This document shows, one piece after another, positions 51,642-63,202 of a DNA stretch of 64,000 nt. The notes under the pieces were generated by a model. The model saw nothing but the letters and a program-made list of their open reading frames with translations. It searched no databases and was not told the origin of the DNA. The stretch spans positions 11,452,833 to 11,516,832 of the forward strand of contig CM034415.1 in NCBI GenBank assembly GCA_019925095.2, read 5' to 3'. How positions within the stretch are numbered: the first letter of the stretch is position 1; the number at the start of each line of letters is the position of its first letter. Both the position numbers and the translations under genes were made by a program. The stretch is from Dendrolimus kikuchii (Eukaryota > Arthropoda > Insecta > Lepidoptera > Lasiocampidae).

Positions 51642-52656
51642 CTACTCTTCAGTTTTAACTTTAACATTCTTTTTGAACAATCGGTCTTTATGCATCTGCG
51701 ATGCGTTGTGCTTTTCGATATCTTGGGGACATTTGTACGTCAAATTGCAAACTTCACATCTATATGGTCTTTCTTTACTATGCTTATACAACATATGTAT
51801 ACGAAGAGATTGTGATGTACACCGTTTCACACCACAGACTGTACATTTATATTTCTGTTTATTCTCATGTTTGAGTAAGTGAAGTTTCAAACACGTTTCA
51901 TTTTTATACTTCTTCTCACAATACTTACAGTCCAGCCTCTTATTATCATGTGTTGCCATGTGACGGGTCAATACAACCTTTTCCCTAAATTTCTTATTGC
52001 ATATTGAGCACTCAAATAACTTCTCAACGGGTTTATGATATACATCCATATGTCTATACCGGCCCGAGACATGTTTGAAACCCTCCCCACAATAGTAACA
52101 CTGGTAAATTTTCACTCCCGTATGTATTGCCATATGATATTCGTACATTCGCTTCTCTTTACTAACGTGGCCACACTCTGCGCACTTGTACGCTGAATTG
52201 TGCCAATTCATATGCGATTTTAGGTATCTTTTATTCACCATCTCGTTGCATATAGTGCATTTGGTCTTGTTATAGAAATGATTACGTACATGTCCTTTCA
52301 AATATTTTCTATTATAGGTTATATCACATTCGGGGCACGTATACTCGAGTGAGTCGATGTGAATTTCAATTTGATGTATCAAACAATCGCAATGATTAGT
52401 GAAAACAGCCTCACACGACGGACATTTGTAACTCGTCTCTGTATGTTGTAGCTTATGCTCAACTAATTCATTGTTGGTTTTGAATTTCTTAAAGCATTGC
52501 GAGCATTTAAAGGTCTTCTCATTATGAATCTTCTCATGTATTTTCAGGGCAATAAACGTTTTACATTCAAAAGAACAGATCAAGCATTTATGGCGGCTGA
52601 TCTTCTCTTCTGCTTCTTGAGTTAAATCCACGTTTGTATGTTCCATTTTAATAAAT
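51642..52656 (-). CDS. C2H2 zinc-finger protein, exon 2 (11 fingers)
   Basis: The acceptor TTCGCTTCTTCCAG|A is at 52657-52658. The first base completes Val 180 split from exon 1, and the frame runs 337 codons to TAG. Eleven C2H2 fingers follow from about residue 204: CLIC..H...H, CSQC, CPSC, CPEC, CTIC, CAEC, CYYC, CSIC, CKYC, CTVC, CEVC, most with H-x3-H, some H-x4/5-H. Linkers are mostly not TGEKP, as is common in insect multi-finger proteins. It is probably a nuclear DNA-binding regulator; the target is unknown. The C-terminus KVKTEE and the first residues FIKMEH are ψKxE sumoylation-type motifs. An unspliced start at Met 184 would also give a finger protein. Phase and the acceptor favour the spliced form. 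Confidence 0.9.
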
Positions 52657-53084
52657 CTGGAAGAAGCGAAATTTACATCTTCATTCACAAAACAATGGGG
52701 ATTGTTCACTTTTTTTCAATTTAGCTTTTTGAAAAACCATTTCGAGGAATAGTGTTCCTAATCATTTCTGTCTAGTTAAAATTCCAAAAAACGTACAATC
52801 CCCTTGTATTTTGAAAGAAATGCGTTTGACCTTTATTTGCCCTTACTAAATCCTATGACGTCATTTACGTCTGGTGAAATGTATATGAATATCGTAGCCA
52901 TTCAGTTTCAAAATACAAAAGGACCGACATTTTCCTTTTTATGTCATACAACATCAACATAAACAAACATTTTATTCGACGTACTCCAGAATAAAATTAT
53001 GTATATATTATCTCTTCAGACCAATATTTCTTAAATATCTGTAAAGAGAATACTTACATATGGTCTCTAACTAAAAGTCAAAGA

Positions 53085-53640
53085 AAAGTGCATTATATAA
53101 ACGAGCGTCTTCGTAAATGGCGATTGGAACGATGTCGAAACCTTTTCAAGAGATACGATCCAAAAAATAACCTATTTACTGATGAGAAGATCATCACGGT
53201 GGAAGAAAATTTAACTGGCAAAACAATACACCTTATGCCAGAAGTTAGAAGGACGTCCAAAATCACATATTGGAAACAATGATTTAAGCATTAAGTGATA
53301 CTTTATTCGCTGGATAGCAGTGGATTTTCCAACAGGACTCTGTACCCTCCCATGAAGCTAATTCAATCCAACATTGGTTGCAAGCCAATTTGTCAGACTT
53401 TGTTCAGAGCATAGGTTGGCCTTCGTTGAGTTCTGACTTGAATTCTTTGGAGTATTCTTTATGAACTGCATTGGAGCTAATGGCATACAAAAAGTTCACC
53501 AGAACCTGAATTTATCTCAAGCGAGCCCAAATCAATAAATGGAAACTGATTGAAAAGATTAGTACCACCATAGAAGAATGGCCTATATCTTTAAAGCTTA
53601 ATTAATTGAAAACAAGGATGGCTATTTTAAATAACTTATT
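53085..53640 (+). pseudogene. mariner-like (DD37D-type) transposase relic
   Basis: It reads INERLRKWRLERCRNLF then NLFTDEKIITVEE (first Asp), QQDSVPSHEANSIQHWLQAN (second Asp) and GWPSLSSDLNSLEYSL, where the third acidic residue is Glu in this decayed copy. Several stops and shifts interrupt it. It is related to 13817-14940 but clearly older. Confidence 0.75.
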
Positions 53641-53649
53641 TTTATATAT

Positions 53650-56115
53650 ACATAAATCTAGATGTTATTAGTTATAATTCATGTAAACAATATATGAATA
53701 TTTAACATTCCTCCAAAAATATTTTAGCTTTACTTTGACTGATGTCTTAAGAGTTCACATTACGAGTTATAAGAATAAGATGGTTTCTATACTGAAAGCA
53801 AACTATTGTGAGTTATAAATTTGTATGTGCCATATATTTCTATGAATTGATTAATAAAATATATCTTTTGACTTATTATTTTGCAAGATGAAATAATAAA
53901 TAACTTTTAGCAGTTAAACTTGTTTATTTACTTAAACACTTATTAATAATAATTTAGGACATATTATATAATCTTTTCAGAAATGTTCAGTTTTATCTTT
54001 TTCTTTTTTCTGCAGGCTAGCATTTGGTTTTTTCTATACATAAAGTTTTCATGTAAACTGAAATGGATAAGTCATAAAATTCTATGATCAAGCATAACCC
54101 TTGCTTATGCAGAAAAGTTGTTGCTAATTTTTTCTGAACCTGAAAAAAAAAGATATAAAGTGTCTATTTAATTACTCGCATAGTCCTTATTTAACTCATA
54201 AATTTTCATATTAGTAACTATGTTACACATCAAAATCATATTATTAAGAGATTTACAATCATTAAGGTATTTGTCACAAATCTTCATATTCCATGAAATC
54301 CTTCAAGTTATAGATGTGCTTAATTAATCACTTTTAAGCCGGCAAGTGAATATATTTAAAACTACTGGAGAGTTTCATATTTTCCGGTAATTTGTTGTAT
54401 AAGATCAGATCCATAACATACATTAGCAATCAAACACACTATCTAACCGCCAGGGCAGTGGTGCAATGTCTGTTCCTTTATTTGTATATATTTATATAAG
54501 ATACTTTACTTGTCTTATAGATTATTAAGAAAGTAATATAGGTTGCTGATTTATTGGTTGTACTAAATTATCAAATAAGTAATTAATATTATTTTAATCA
54601 GTTTCTAATGAATGAGTCAGACATGTAGCTATTTTTCTATAAATAGGTGCACATTTTAGATGAATTTTGACTTCAACACAAAGTATACTTACATCAATCA
54701 TATATTAACTAATAATTAACATTACTGATTTCTTATATGGATGAAATTTACAGACAGGAATAGTAATATACTACACAAGTTGTAAAAGGAAAGAAGGAAG
54801 GAAGATCTATGGACGAACATGTTGAATTTAGAAACCTTCACAAAACTACTTACATCAGGATTTTAGCTCCTCTTATTTCTCCAATATGTACTACGAGTAT
54901 AGTAATGTACTCTAATAACATTACATGTTAGGTAGGTTTAGCGTATCAGCCTTTACAAAATTAACACTCCTATTTGAAGATCTGGCTATGTTTAGAAAGA
55001 GAAAATATTTAATACATTTTCATTAATAAAACAGTTCACTTTTTTGTCGGATGACGTTAGAAGATTTTTCTAAGGACGAAATTAATTGTAATGAATAATA
55101 TTAGAATTTAGAAATGCTGCATTAACCGCCGATCTAAAGCCTAAATACCCAATGTTGCCAGGTTGCTAATAGTGAAATTACTAAAATTTGTAATTCTTGT
55201 AGGTACACACGTGTGTGTAGGAAAGTAACTCCCAACACTTAAAAAAGACCTTATCGAACATCGCCATGATTTTTAAACTGAAAACTTCGGTAGATACTTC
55301 TAGGATGGGGAAAATGCACTAAATTCGCACGACCGTCACGCTCAGATACCAAGTTTTTATCTCTGAAGTGCAGTCCTAACGGCTGATATTGTTTTTAAAG
55401 GTCTAACTAATAATACTCTCCCCCCCCCCCCCCCAATTGAAACTGACAATACAACCTTTTTATTTTAACTGGATTGACAACATCATTGGATAATGGGACT
55501 ATGTCTAGGTATCAGACATTAAAAATGATAACCTAAATGTGATACTAAATCAAAGTATTTTAGTGGTCGAATGAGCTTTATCTGTTGTAATCGCCGAAAG
55601 AATACTTTATTATAAATTAAGAAAAGTAAGGACATCGCAATGGTGTCTAATAGGTAATTTATGCCTGATTATCAATTAATGGTATTCAGTCTAACTGTAC
55701 ATTATTCAGTTTAAGTTATATTATATTGATTTTTCACTAAAGGTCACTTTAAATAACTTAACGGTAACTTTAGAAAATAATAAATGTTGAACACCAAAAT
55801 ATATAAAATAAATCTACCGATAAAATTGCTAAGCTGGCCACACTAAAATGATCACGATGTGTCATAATGAATAATGACAGTAACATTTAAATAGTAGCAC
55901 AGATTAATATGATTATTTTCTTTTTATAGGCAAAGGAATTAATGTAAAGTTGTCCCCAATGACGTCATCGGTTATTTTTTATAAAAATCGAATTAAAAAA
56001 AAAACTAACTCTTAAAACACAAAAATATTCAAATTAGTATCTTAAAATACCCTATTTTACATAATAAAAATATAAAATCAGAGGGTAATTTTTTTTTAAC
56101 AATCCCCATTATAAA
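53650..56115. other. Largely repeat-free AT-rich intron DNA
   Basis: This is within the intron of the zinc-finger gene. No open frame of note, no recognised mobile element. A C18 run lies at 55418-55435 and a perfect TGACGTCA at 55960-55967. It is the longest stretch in the window without identifiable repeats. Confidence 0.5.
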
Positions 56116-56119
56116 ATTA

Positions 56120-56345
56120 AGTATCCAACAGGTCCTGCTTGAATGCGGAGAGGTGGCCCAATACAGGGCGAAGTATCTGGACGCCCCAGGTAGCCTCCGA
56201 GAAGTCTTCAGTAACGTCAAGAAGCTGGTGGACTTCCTGGAGGAGCTGGGCTGGATGGAGTAAGCCCTCATCCACCCTCGCACGCAAAATAGGCAAAATA
56301 GGCGCTTTGTAGTCGAGTTGCGGAAACCGCTCGTTCGCAGAAGAA
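56120..56345 (+). pseudogene. LINE C-terminus (VLLECGEV type)
   Basis: It reads QVLLECGEVAQYRAKYLDAP then GSLREVF...FLEELGWME and stop, followed by the same 3' UTR as at 7760-7830. The sister copy is at 7610-7800. Confidence 0.65.
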
Positions 56346-56726
56346 GTATCCAACAGTATATCCATAAATTTAAGGCCTAACAATAAATCTAAACCAACCA
56401 AAGGAATAGAAACAAATGGTAAGCTATACTACACTAAAATTAATTATTCAATCTATCTAATACTGTGAAACTTCTGACGGGAGAACTAAACACAACCCAT
56501 ATAAAGCTTTCCAGGTTCGCTCGCAATTAGATTATGCTGTGCCCATATGTAACGCCGGACGTGGATTTACGATTGTAACGCCGGCAAGCAAGTGGAACGG
56601 GAAATATCGCGGTTGTGAACGTAGTCGTTGTGAGTCTGTAATGTAACGTAGGTTTCGTCGACAACCCCCCCCCCCTCCCCCCCCCAACGTGTGACGTAAT
56701 TTAAGTCGATTACGTTATTTGCCGTG

Positions 56727-57030
56727 CAGGAACGGAGAAAGAATACAATTTCCTGCGTTGGGGCGGCCTGTCGTGAGAGGCGACAGAATAACCCACAGCC
56801 AGGTGGTAGGGCATTTGCCCGACTGGATGGCTACCACCCCTGGTCTAAAGTATGTCGCCATAACAACCTTGAGTTGTGTTCCGGCATTAGTGACCAGGTT
56901 CCAGTCTCCCTTAAGAGAGCAGCAGCGCATTTGTAGCAACTTTGGTGTTGCAAATATACATGCAATGGTAACCGCTTTCCATCAAGTGGGCCGTCTGCCG
57001 GTCTGCTGATCTCCTGTAATAAAAAAAAAG
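56727..57030 (+). repeat. Family A retroposon, full length
   Basis: CGTGCAGGAACGGAGAAAG to the polyA run. Two homopolymer C tracts (56666-56673, 56677-56685) lie just upstream. Confidence 0.92.
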
Positions 57031-57304
57031 CAACATATAATCAAATACAATAAAACTTATTCTTATTGTATTTTACCCATAGTCCCTCAAGACTATAGGT
57101 AGAATACTGAGCCTAGATCACAGTCTATGAGTCGAAGATTTCTGGGTGAATGGAAAGAAATTAAAAAAACCTTACGAATATTAAAAATGAGATAGTGAAT
57201 ACTTTTCGTTTGATAATTATTATAAATATTTCTAGAAAAAAGGATACTGCCTGCTATTGTAAATAAAAAGCATAAAATAAAGTAATACAATATTATAAAC
57301 TAAT

Positions 57305-57571
57305 ACATACATACCTACATACATACATAACTTCACGCCAGTTCCCTTGCGGGGTAGGCATGAACAACAGAGCGCCATTTAGGCTTATTCTTATACACCT
57401 CACTTGCTTCTTTGACATTCATAACTCTTGTCACGCACGCTCGTCTGTTCTTAAGGCTCCTGACATCACCTTCTGCTAGTACACGATCAATTTGATCATG
57501 GAAGGTGTGTCGTGGCCTTCCACGACTTCTGCATCCATCCACTTTTGCATTGTATATCTGTTTATTCATTC
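57305..57571 (-). mobile_element. RTE-1 LINE 3' end with 12-bp target duplication
   Basis: The target duplication TTATAAACTAAT lies at 57293-57304 and 57572-57583. The C-terminal frame (NKQIYNAKVDGCRSRGRPRH ... YPARELA) is intact over 78 codons. Confidence 0.93.
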
Positions 57572-57872
57572 TTATAAACTAATGTAAGTAGTAATAATGT
57601 AATTACAAAGCAAAGAGAACTTAACTTATTTGTATTGTATTCTACCCATAGTCCCACAATTCACAATATTGTTATAAGCCGTTGGAATTACTATAGAATT
57701 TATTAGAACTATACAAAGGTACAAATATAACTGGACACAACCAGTACAAACTGCACGATTCAATAACACGCGCAAAGTCCGTCACTATATAGCTTGTCGA
57801 ATGTACACACGTCTTGCTAGTATCGTAATCGTCGCTTGACTGCGTCACCCCTCAGTTCGGGCATTCCTTTTA

Positions 57873-58038
57873 CATACATACATAACTTCACGCCAGTTCC
57901 CTCGCGGGGTAGGCACGAACAACAGAGCGCCATTTAGGCCCATTCTTACACACCTCACTTGCTTCTTTGACATTCATAACTCTTGTCATGCACACTCGTC
58001 TGTTCTTAAGGCTCCTGACATCACCTGGCATTGATTAT
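57873..58038 (-). mobile_element. RTE-1 LINE 3' tip with 13-bp target duplication
   Basis: The target duplication GGCATTCCTTTTA lies at 57860-57872 and 58039-58051. About 12 extra bases (GGCATTGATTAT) lie between the LINE 5' truncation point and the duplication. Confidence 0.88.
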
Positions 58039-58325
58039 GGCATTCCTTTTATCCTGTACAAATACAATATGTCTCGATGCAAAACAATAATTTCCAAGAA
58101 TTAGTTCGACACGCCTGTCTAATGACTGCCATAAAAGATTACAATACACAAAATAGACTGTTTTTCTTAATTACAATTTTGAAACACAAAGTAAACAAAA
58201 GAAGTCCAAATGCGGGAAGGTAATAAACTGTTCTTTATGGCAGGCAGGTGTGCATTAGCTTTTGCCAGCATGTAACAATATGTTACTTGAAATAAATCAC
58301 TTTCCACCCTTAAATATGTACTTAC

Positions 58326-58864
58326 ACTTTATGTATATTTTCAATATTGCGATTCTCATAGACATTATTACCATCATTACAAATATCATACTCCTCAAAT
58401 TCCGCTCCTGGAAAGTCTACATGCATTTTAATGGTCTTCTCAGGCATAATACTTGCATCAACAGGGTCATTTATATTGTTTTCCTCTTTTATTATAACAT
58501 GATTATACATTGGTTTATTATTATCATTTGTAGTGTTATAATCCACATTTACACCATCATATATATCATTAAATTCACTCTTTATATTTATATAATTTAT
58601 GTCTTCAGTCTGTGTGTTACTCCTTTCATTTATATCTAAACTGTTCTCAAGATTCATTTTGATATAAGCATTATCATTATTTTCTAGATCATTGTCTAAG
58701 CAATTTTCAACCTTAATGAATACACTTGAATTATTTTCATTGTAATTATCGGAAGCCATTATGTTACTTTGATCATAGACTTCTGGGTAATTTTTATAAT
58801 TATTACCATTATTAATTACTTCTTTAGGATATATATTTGTAACATGTTCTGTATCAGGTTCCAT
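58326..58864 (-). CDS. C2H2 zinc-finger protein, exon 1 (acidic N-terminus)
   Basis: The start ATG at 58864 (ACTACAATGG) follows a likely acceptor TATTTACAG ~11 bases upstream, so a non-coding exon lies beyond. The frame runs 179 codons and two bases to the donor AAAGT|GTAAGT. The sequence is Asn/Asp/Glu-rich (MEPDTEHVTNIYPKEVINNG ...), with no ZAD or BTB domain. Three ψKxE motifs occur here: IKVE at Lys 51, IKSE at Lys 95 and IKEE at Lys 126. The join GT|A gives Val 180 followed by FIKMEH of exon 2. The two bases left over match the single base required at the 52656 acceptor. The link across the 5.7-kb intron is inferred from phase and from the repeated motif, not from a transcript. Confidence 0.75.
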
Positions 58865-58947
58865 TGTAGTTTTCTGTAAATAATAAAATTAATTAATAAT
58901 TTCTGTATTATTAATTGAATCAGACAGACATGGAGAGCAGTTTGACG

Positions 58948-59170
58948 GCCTCTGTGGTTGAGCGGGCTAAGCCTTTGCCGGCCTACCTCACTGCAACGCA
59001 GAGGCTCCGGGTTCGATTCCTGGTATAGTAAATTTCGGAAATGTATTTTCTCCGTTATTTACTATGGACTGAGTGTCTGGGATCGGCCTCAGAGTAGTCC
59101 GTTGTATATTACCCATAACACAAGCGTAACTTGCTTAATTTGGTGATATACAATATGTGTTTGTCTGCCG
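58948..59170 (+). repeat. SINE B (tRNA-headed), best copy
   Basis: A box TGGTTGAGCGGG and B box GGTTCGATTCC are both perfect and ~50 bp apart, followed by the body GAGTGTCTGGGATCGGCC and the tail ATATACAATATGTGTTTG. It is not a functional tRNA gene, because the 3' half of the cloverleaf is absent. Confidence 0.9.
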
Positions 59171-59329
59171 ATTATAAAAAAAAAGTTTCATTGCCTTTAG
59201 AAGTTTATCAACCTGTATATTAGAGTTGCCTCTAGGGACCTCTAGTGCTGTGCCACTTAATCTACAATCTGCCACACCACTATGTAACCCCGAATTCAGA
59301 TATCTAGGTAGGCTCAGTAGTGACTGCAA

Positions 59330-60120
59330 AGTAATTATGATATAGAGAAGGACGTAAGAAGAAGAATAAAAGTAGCCTGGCTAAAGTGGTGACAGGTAAC
59401 CGGTGCTGGTCATGTTATAAGGGGCTGAATGTTGGGCCACTAAAATGATAGACCAAAAACCTCTCCACTCAAGTGAGATAGATGTGTGGTGTTACAAGAA
59501 TGGATAAGGTGAGAAATGAGTACATAGTCTTTAAAAGTTGCACCCATGACTGTTTACTGAGAGGAAGATTTTTTTTTTATTGCAGATCAGCACACGGGCA
59601 GATGGCCCACTTGATGGAAAGCAGTTACCATCGCCTATGGACATTTGCAACACCAAAGTTGCTACAAATGCGCTGCTGCTCTCTTAAGGGAAACTGGAAC
59701 GTAGTCACTAATGCCGTAACACAACTCAAGGTTGTTACGGCGACATACTTTAGACCAGGGGTGGTAGCCATCCAGTCGGACAAATACCCTACCACCTGGC
59801 TGTGGGTTGTTAAGTCGCCTCTTACGACAGGCCGCAGGAAATTGTATTCTTTCTCCGTTCCTGCACGGATAAGATTATGGTGGTATGGGCATGTAATGAA
59901 GAAGGATGAAAATCATGTGACAAAAAGAATGATAAACTACAAGATTGATAGGTACAAATGTGAAGGTAGACCAAAAAAGAGATTGATGGATTGTTGAAGG
60001 ATGATATGATTTGTGGTGTGACAGAAGATGTATGCCAGAATAGAGGAGTGTCCGAGTAAAAGACATATTGTGCCGATCCCAAATTATTGAGAGAAAGTGA
60101 AAGATAGATAGAGAGAGACT
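59330..60120 (+). mobile_element. RTE-2 LINE fragment split by a family A copy
   Basis: Left: EKDVRRRIKVAWLKW then CGVTRMDKVRN (59340-59520). Right: RLWWYGHVMKKDENHVTKRM then YKCEGRPKKRLMD (59872-60000), and a 3' UTR to ~60120. Several frameshifts are present. Confidence 0.75.
59569..59872 (-). repeat. Family A retroposon inside RTE-2
   Basis: Polyt-ATTGCAGATCAGCACACGGG at the left to CTCCGTTCCTGCACGGATAAG at the right. It is younger than the RTE-2 copy it splits. Confidence 0.9.
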
Positions 60121-60267
60121 TGGTAATCAGCCACTATTTTAACTATTTGATATTCAGCCGAAGACTGTATTCGATCAAGTATCAAATCATGAAAACAAAC
60201 ATGCACATATTGCTCAAAATAATATATTTTCCATCAAATATTGATAGTTAAACCAGGTTATAACAGT

Positions 60268-61166
60268 GTAGCCGGCTGTGCCTGGCAGAAGTGAGGAAAG
60301 TTACGGCCTTGGCGACCAAGGCCCTACACGAGAGGTGGAAAAGGGACCTGGAGTCCCCAGTCGCTGGCACGGAGACGGTGGAGGCTGTCTCGTTGGGTCT
60401 CACGTAAAAGTGGGACCCTAACTTTCAGGATGGTACAGGTACTTACCGGGCACAGCGGCTTTGGTAAGTATCTGTACTGTATAGCGGGGCGGGAGCCCAC
60501 GCCTGAGTGCCACGAGTGCGGCGCACCCTTGGATACGGCCCTCCATACCCTTACGGAGTGCGCCGCTTGGGGACCACAGAGGTCCACAATGGAAAACATC
60601 GTCGGGCCGGTGAGGTCACCGGAGAATATGGTGAAAGCCATACTCTCCAGCAAAAGGTGTTGCTTCGAGGTTGCCTCCTTCTGTGAGTCGTTCATGACAC
60701 AGGAGGCGTCGGAGAGGCAAAGGGACGAGAGTGCGTATGCGGACCCTGTCCGCAGAAAGCGGCTCCGGGGTCGGAGGCGTCGCTACGCACAAACTCCTCC
60801 CTCCATGATTCCAGCACAGGGGGCCGCGTGGACGAGTGGGGAATCCCGCGGACTTCCCCCCTGTTGTTGAAGAGTGTGTCCTTCCCCGCAGGTCACCCTG
60901 GGTTCGTTGACAAGCGTTGGGGCGTCACAGATGCAGTACCTACTGGTCTAGTTCCTGTGGCGCCCTGTAAAAGCGTGTGAGCTAGGGGCGCAGGTTAGGT
61001 TTAGTGGGTAGTTTGATGGCCGACCATCCCCCTGTCCTCCGCATGGAGGCCATGGGGGCATACGGCCGATCAAGAGCCCCACACATCCCTCGGTGAGCCT
61101 TCCCCCCAGGCCCGAGGACGGTGTCATAAGAAAAGACATTCCCCCTGCGTCATAAAAAAAAAAGTT
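60268..61166 (+). pseudogene. R1-type LINE, 3' end with 3' UTR
   Basis: The frame 60430-60870 reads VQVLTGHSGFGKYLYCIAGR then CHECGAPLDTALHTLTECAAWG (zinc-knuckle-like C-x2-C...H...C) and a basic C-terminus. Upstream coding (60270-60420) is in another frame. The 3' UTR ends GACATTCCCCCTGCGTCAT plus polyA. Related to the copy at 35789-36915 but not identical in family. Confidence 0.85.
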
Positions 61167-62185
61167 ATAACAGTGTTAAATGCAATTTTAATATTTTTTT
61201 TAATTTTAATAGCGAGTTTAAAAAAATGTCAGAATCAAATAAAAATAATTTAAAATTACATTTAAAACCGTAATATAGTTTTATTTATGTATACCTATCA
61301 TTCCAGAGTGTAAGGAAATACTTTATAAATTATTGCTTCAACACTAACCTCACATATCTTACACCAAAAATTGGTAGCCAAATATAATATATAAGTTAGT
61401 AGTGGTTCACTAGCTGGCTACAATATTGAGTGTATAGCTATTTAGCTAATGGATAATTCACTAACTGACAGCTAAACCTGCAACTTGTCAGTTGATGATT
61501 TTATTCACCAACCAATAGCTAGCTGGTGCGATGGTGGTCAACATAGCCTGGCTATTTCATGAACAGCCGCTATTGAGCTTGTTTTTACAATGGCTAATCG
61601 TTTATAGGGAGAAAGATTGAATTACAATGATGTGTGAAGTGGCTGGAGTCTAGTAATCTAATTGTTGGCTGACCTAGGATACTAGAACTCATGAATTTCT
61701 ATTAAGTATTAAGTATATAAGTATTAAGTTCTTAATAGAATAAATTTTCCTCTCTGTCATTTACTTTTTTTTTAATTATGGCTACAACACCTTTAGCATT
61801 GATTTTGCCAATTTCAAAGTATGAATAGACTTGCTTTATTCAATGCAAATCAGCCTACAAAATTTTGATTTGTAGGAGTTTTTGTAAATCTGTGGACAAC
61901 AAAGACATGTTAAGAACTATATATTTTCACCACATAGGAGTCGCAGAAGGGGTAAGCATTCCTCCCTCCACCTTCATTACTTATAATAACCCGGGCATAT
62001 ATCTACACCACACCCGGAAATAATTACATTACTGGGGTGGGCAGTTTTGAGAAAGGAAATCATATAAGGGAACGGAAAGCTTCGGACAGGTAAAAAACAT
62101 GTGATAACTGATCCCTCATCCAAGCCGCACTCATGGAGAGAATTTACTGTTGTATAGTACCCATAATTTAAGAATACAACATAAG
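61167..62185. other. No gene recognised
   Basis: AT-rich. 61230-61290 weakly resembles the PLE end (AAAACCGTAATATAGTTTTATT). 61400-61560 is rich in TAGCTA/GGCTA palindromic words, without a clear repeat unit. No credible exon. Confidence 0.45.
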
Positions 62186-62189
62186 TACA

Positions 62190-62630
62190 AAGCGGTCGAG
62201 ATGCGAGCACTGTGCAAAATCTGCGGAGTGACGCTCGCGGACCGCATTCGTAATACCAAAGTAAGAAAGAGAGTTGGTCTGAAAGAGAGTGTCGGGGTGA
62301 AGGTAAGGAAAGGAATGCTCCGGTGGTTCGGGCATGTGGAAAGAATGCATGATGAAAGAATGACTAAACAGATATACAATGCAAAAGTGGATGGATGCAG
62401 AAGTCGTGGAAGGCCATGACACACCTTCCATGATCAAATTGATCGTGTACTAGCAGAAGGTGATGTCAGGAGCCTTAAGAACAGACGAGCTTGCATGACA
62501 AGAGTTATGAATGTCAAAGAGGCAAGTGAGGTGTGTAAGAATAAGCCTAAATGGCACTCTGTTGTTCGTGCCTACCCCGCAAGGAAACTGGCGTGAAGTT
62601 ATGTATGTATGTATGTATGTATGTACAACA
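62190..62630 (+). mobile_element. RTE-1 LINE 3' end, longest clean copy
   Basis: It reads VEMRALCKICGVTLADRIRN ... GVKVRKGMLRWFGHVERMHD ... to DGCRSRGRP, where one substitution (CGACAC to TGACAC) makes a stop. After that the usual C-terminus and (TATG)n tail follow. It shows the ~29 codons deleted in 27998-28420. Confidence 0.9.
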
Positions 62631-62882
62631 TAGGTTAGAAATGTATGTACAATAATTATGTTTGTCTGCTGATCTATTATGAAAGGCAAGTGCAAACAAG
62701 TACATACAAAATATACTCATTCATGGAGCGTTTTTCTATAAAGTACAGAAACTGTTGGGACTTCACAGAATGTTTTTTCAAAATTTTAACTTGATGTAAT
62801 GTGATAACTTTTATTTTCAAATATGTCACTTGTGAAAAAATTCTGTAAGAGCAAGTCAAACATAATGGTTTTTAGGTTTTAT

Positions 62883-63202
62883 CCGTGCAGGAACGGAGAA
62901 AAAATACAATTTCCTGCGGCCGGGCGGCCTGTCGTAAGAGGCGAAATAACAACCCACAGCCAGGTGGTAGGGCATTTGCCCGACTAGACGGCTAACACCC
63001 CTGGTCTTAAGTATGTCGCCATAACAACCTTGAGTTGTGTTCCGGCATTAGTGACCAGGTTCCAGTCTACCTTAAGAGAGCAGCAGCGCATTTGTAGCAC
63101 CTTTGGTGTTGCAAATGTCCATAGGCGATGGTAACCGCTTTCCATCAAGTGGGCCGTCTGCCTGTATGCTGACCTTCTGCAATAAAAAAAAAAAAAAAAA
63201 AA
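62883..63202 (+). repeat. Family A retroposon, full length
   Basis: ATCCGTGCAGGAACGGAGAA to a 20-base polyA run at ~63183-63202, the longest A tail of the family here, which suggests a relatively young copy. Confidence 0.92.

Noticed and set aside
58262..58639. 125-codon plus-strand frame rich in Ile/Tyr
   Set aside because: It is antisense to zinc-finger exon 1 and a shadow of its Asn/Asp-rich codons.
58948..59040. tRNA gene (perfect A and B boxes)
   Set aside because: No cloverleaf 3' half or acceptor stem pairs, the sequence continues into a SINE body, and several dispersed copies exist.
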